Part shown: one piece after another, positions 37,001-40,000 of the stretch
Layout of the letters: every line of letters starts with the position of its first letter
How positions within the stretch are numbered: the first letter of the stretch is position 1
Assembly: GCA_035495615.1 (NCBI GenBank)
Contig: DATJFP010000088.1
Coordinates: 1-41,762, forward strand
DNA: 41,762 nt
Reading direction: 5' to 3'
DNA from: Verrucomicrobiia bacterium
GTDB lineage: Bacteria > Omnitrophota > Omnitrophia > Omnitrophales > Aquincolibacteriaceae
The notes under the pieces: model-generated
Databases searched by the model: none
Seen by the model: the letters and a program-made list of their open reading frames with translations, nothing else
Told to the model about the DNA's origin: nothing
Translations under genes and position numbers: made by a program

Positions 37001-40000
37001 CGGTTTCTGCTGGGTGTTGACGACGGTGATGACCGTGGTCGCGGGATCGTACGCGATGCCGCTCGCGTCGAGAAGCGCGCGGTACTGCGCCTGGATCTGA
37101 TCGTGCCCGACCTGGGCCTGCGCCCGCGGGATGTCCTGCAGGCGGTCGAGCGTGCGTGCGCCGCGCAGCACTTCCCTGACGGCGGGGCTGGTTTCCGGCT
37201 GCGGCGCGCGCTGGATCGCCGGGAGATTGACGTCGAGCTCCGACAGATTGCCCGGGCCGGTATTGAATTCGAGGCCGTAGCGCAGCGCCAGCTGGCGGAG
37301 CGGCTCGAACTCGAGTTCTTCCAGGGCCAGGTCCTGGCTCCACAGCCGCACGTGCCGCAGCGTGTGATCGAGCGGGGCCACGTCCATGGGAGCAAGCGCT
37401 TTTTCCGCGCTCACGTAAATCATTCTCTTTCTCAAAGGCGCCTGGTCGTTGACGAAGACGGTCCACGCGTCGTTGACCGAAGAAGACGCCTGCTCGCCGA
37501 ACACCTGGGCAAAGGCCGTGGCCATGGCGCCGGGCGCGGCCGCGCGGCTGAGCTCGCTCGCGCGCGAACGCAGGGCCGGGTCAAGGGCGTTGCGGAGAAG
37601 TTCTTCGAGGCGCGGCGGGATCTGGCGTCCGCGCAGGCCGCGGAAAGCCGCGTCCAGCGACTGCCGGCGCGCGCCCGCGAGGCTGGACTGGGCCGCGTTT
37701 TCAAAAATTCCGATGAGCGCTTCGGCAATGGCCGCGGCAATGAGCGCGTTCAATTCCGTTTCGTCGAGACGCGTGAGGCCCGCGCGCATGTCCAGCGTCA
37801 GGGCGTCTCCCACGGCCGCGCGCAGGCGGTCCAGCGTTTCGGGCTGCGTAAAAAGTCCCATAGCCTGGTTGAAAGCGTTTTCGAGCGCCGCGCGGAATTC
37901 CGGAGTCAGGACGGGCTCCACGTCGATCGGCGTCATCACGTACTGCGCGTTCTGGACCGCTTGTTCCGCCTGCGGCCTGAGAAGGCCCGTGAGGCCGGCG
38001 GCGATCCGCGATTCAAGGCCCGCGGTTTCTCCGGTGGGCTGAGACGTCTGCACGCCCTGCGCGGCAAAGCGAGAGAGCTCCTGCGTGAATCCGGCGCGTT
38101 CGAGCGCGGCCGTAATCGCGGGCGCAAGCTGGCGGGCGGCATTGGCAAGCGTGCCGTCCGTGCCGGGACGGAACCGCGCTGACTGCGCGGCCGCGTAGCG
38201 CTGGAATTCCTGTGCGGCTTCGGGGCCCTGAGACACCTGCTGGAAGTGCAGGAACGCGAGATAAAGGAAATTGGCGATGGCTTCGGGGCTCAGGTGCTGC
38301 AGGAGCGGCCGCGTGCTGTGGAACGCCAGGTTCGCCAGGAAATCTTTGAAAGCGCCCTGATGGCGGGCGTCGATCATGTCGATCAGCTCGACCACACGCT
38401 GGAGTTTCGACGGCTGAACCGCGGCCCGGATCTGCGTGAGGCTGTAATGCCTGAGGAAGTGGCGCATCTCGCGCAGCGCTTCGGTGTCCATGGCCACGTT
38501 CGCGTAATGCCTGCGCAGGCCGGCTTCGGCCAGGGCCCGGCGCTGTTCGAAAGGAATCGTTTCGTCCGCGGCCGCGTCGCGGAGGAGCATGTCTCCCGGC
38601 AGGCCCTGCACGAAGGCAAGCAGAGCTTCGTCGCTGCGGCTGCGCGAGGCCTGCGGGATCGCGTTCAGGTATTCGGCGATCTGCGCGGCGGTCTGGCTCG
38701 TGAAAAGCGGCGGCATCGGCGCCAGGAAATCGATCAGCGCCGTGGGCGTGTCCACCGGTTCGAGCTGCTCGCGGTAGTAATTAAGGAGGGCCGTACGGTT
38801 TCCGTCCAGCGTCTCTCTGAGGATTTGCTGGATGCCGTCCGGAACGCCTTTCTTGGTCGCGGCCATCTGGCGCAGCTGCGGGTCCGTCAGCTTGGCGATG
38901 CGGCGTTCGGTTTCCTGCATCATCGCCGCCTGGCTCGCGCGCATGGCCGGCATGTCTTCGCCCTGGATAAGTCCTTTCAGCGCGTCGGCAAAACGCATTT
39001 CAGATTTCGGATCCAGGAACGAGAGTTTCTCGGCCAGCGCGGCCATGTCGGCCTGGGCTTTTTCCACGGCCGGCTTCTGAAGGTCTTCGCTTTCGAGCTG
39101 GAGCAGCTGCGACACCGTGGCCACCTGGCGGTCGAGGACGCGCCTGCGGTCCAGTTCCAGCCCGAGGTCACGCGCTCCCTGGCCCGGAGCCAGCGGCTGT
39201 TCGCCCGGCCGCTCATGGCCGATCTGCACGACACGGCGTTCGCCGCGCTGCACGTATTCGAGGTCCGCGAGCGTTTCCAGCATCATGCGCATCGTCTCGC
39301 GGTTGAGCGGCGACGGCGTCGCGCCCGCGAAGTCGGCGATGTTGAGCACCGCGACGAAAGCGAGCAGCGTCTCGAGATCGTTCTGGCCGCGCAGCCGGTC
39401 GAGTTCAGTCACAAGGCGGTAATAGGTTTCGTCGCCGTACTGGATGCGGGTGTAGGCGCTGTGCTGCATGGTCATGAACGTGGCCAGCTCGACGTCGCCG
39501 TCGTTGAAGCCGAGGCGGCGGAACATGTTCGCCAGCAGCGGGTAGCCGATCGTCATGTGCTGCGGCAGCGAAACGGTCTTGCCCACGTCATGGATGAGGA
39601 GCGACAGATAAAGGAGGACACGCGCGTCCTGGCGGCGGTCGTCGGACGTATCCCCGCCCAGGCGCAGCCGCGTCGTCAGCGTCAGGTTGAGCGCCTGGCG
39701 GTAAACGTTCACATATCTAAGGAAGTCGATTTCGCCGAGGCCGGCAAGCGCGGGCGCTTCCGCGACGAAGCGGTCCTTCAGCGCCACGAAGTCGTCCTGC
39801 CAGCGCGGCTGGACTTTTCCTTCTTCGTCGATCATGCGGCTGGCTTCGTGCACGAAATAAAGCCGGCGCACGGCATTGAGCATGTGGTCGAGCATGTTGT
39901 AGCCGCCGTGGCCGCCGTCCGGATAGCTGACCTGGCCCAGTTCGAACAGCTCGGGCAGGATGTTGGCCATGCCGCCGCCGCGGATGAAGTTTTCGAGCGC

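Noticed and set aside
5533-38182. Very long plus-strand open frames opposite the giant genes (for example 5533-9249, 13906-17925, 18962-23260, 28859-34153, 34484-38182)
   Set aside because: Their translations are Arg/Gly/His-rich with no recognisable domain. They are explained by the giant genes' GC-rich codon use, which avoids codons whose complement is a stop. The minus-strand frame carries clear enzyme motifs throughout.
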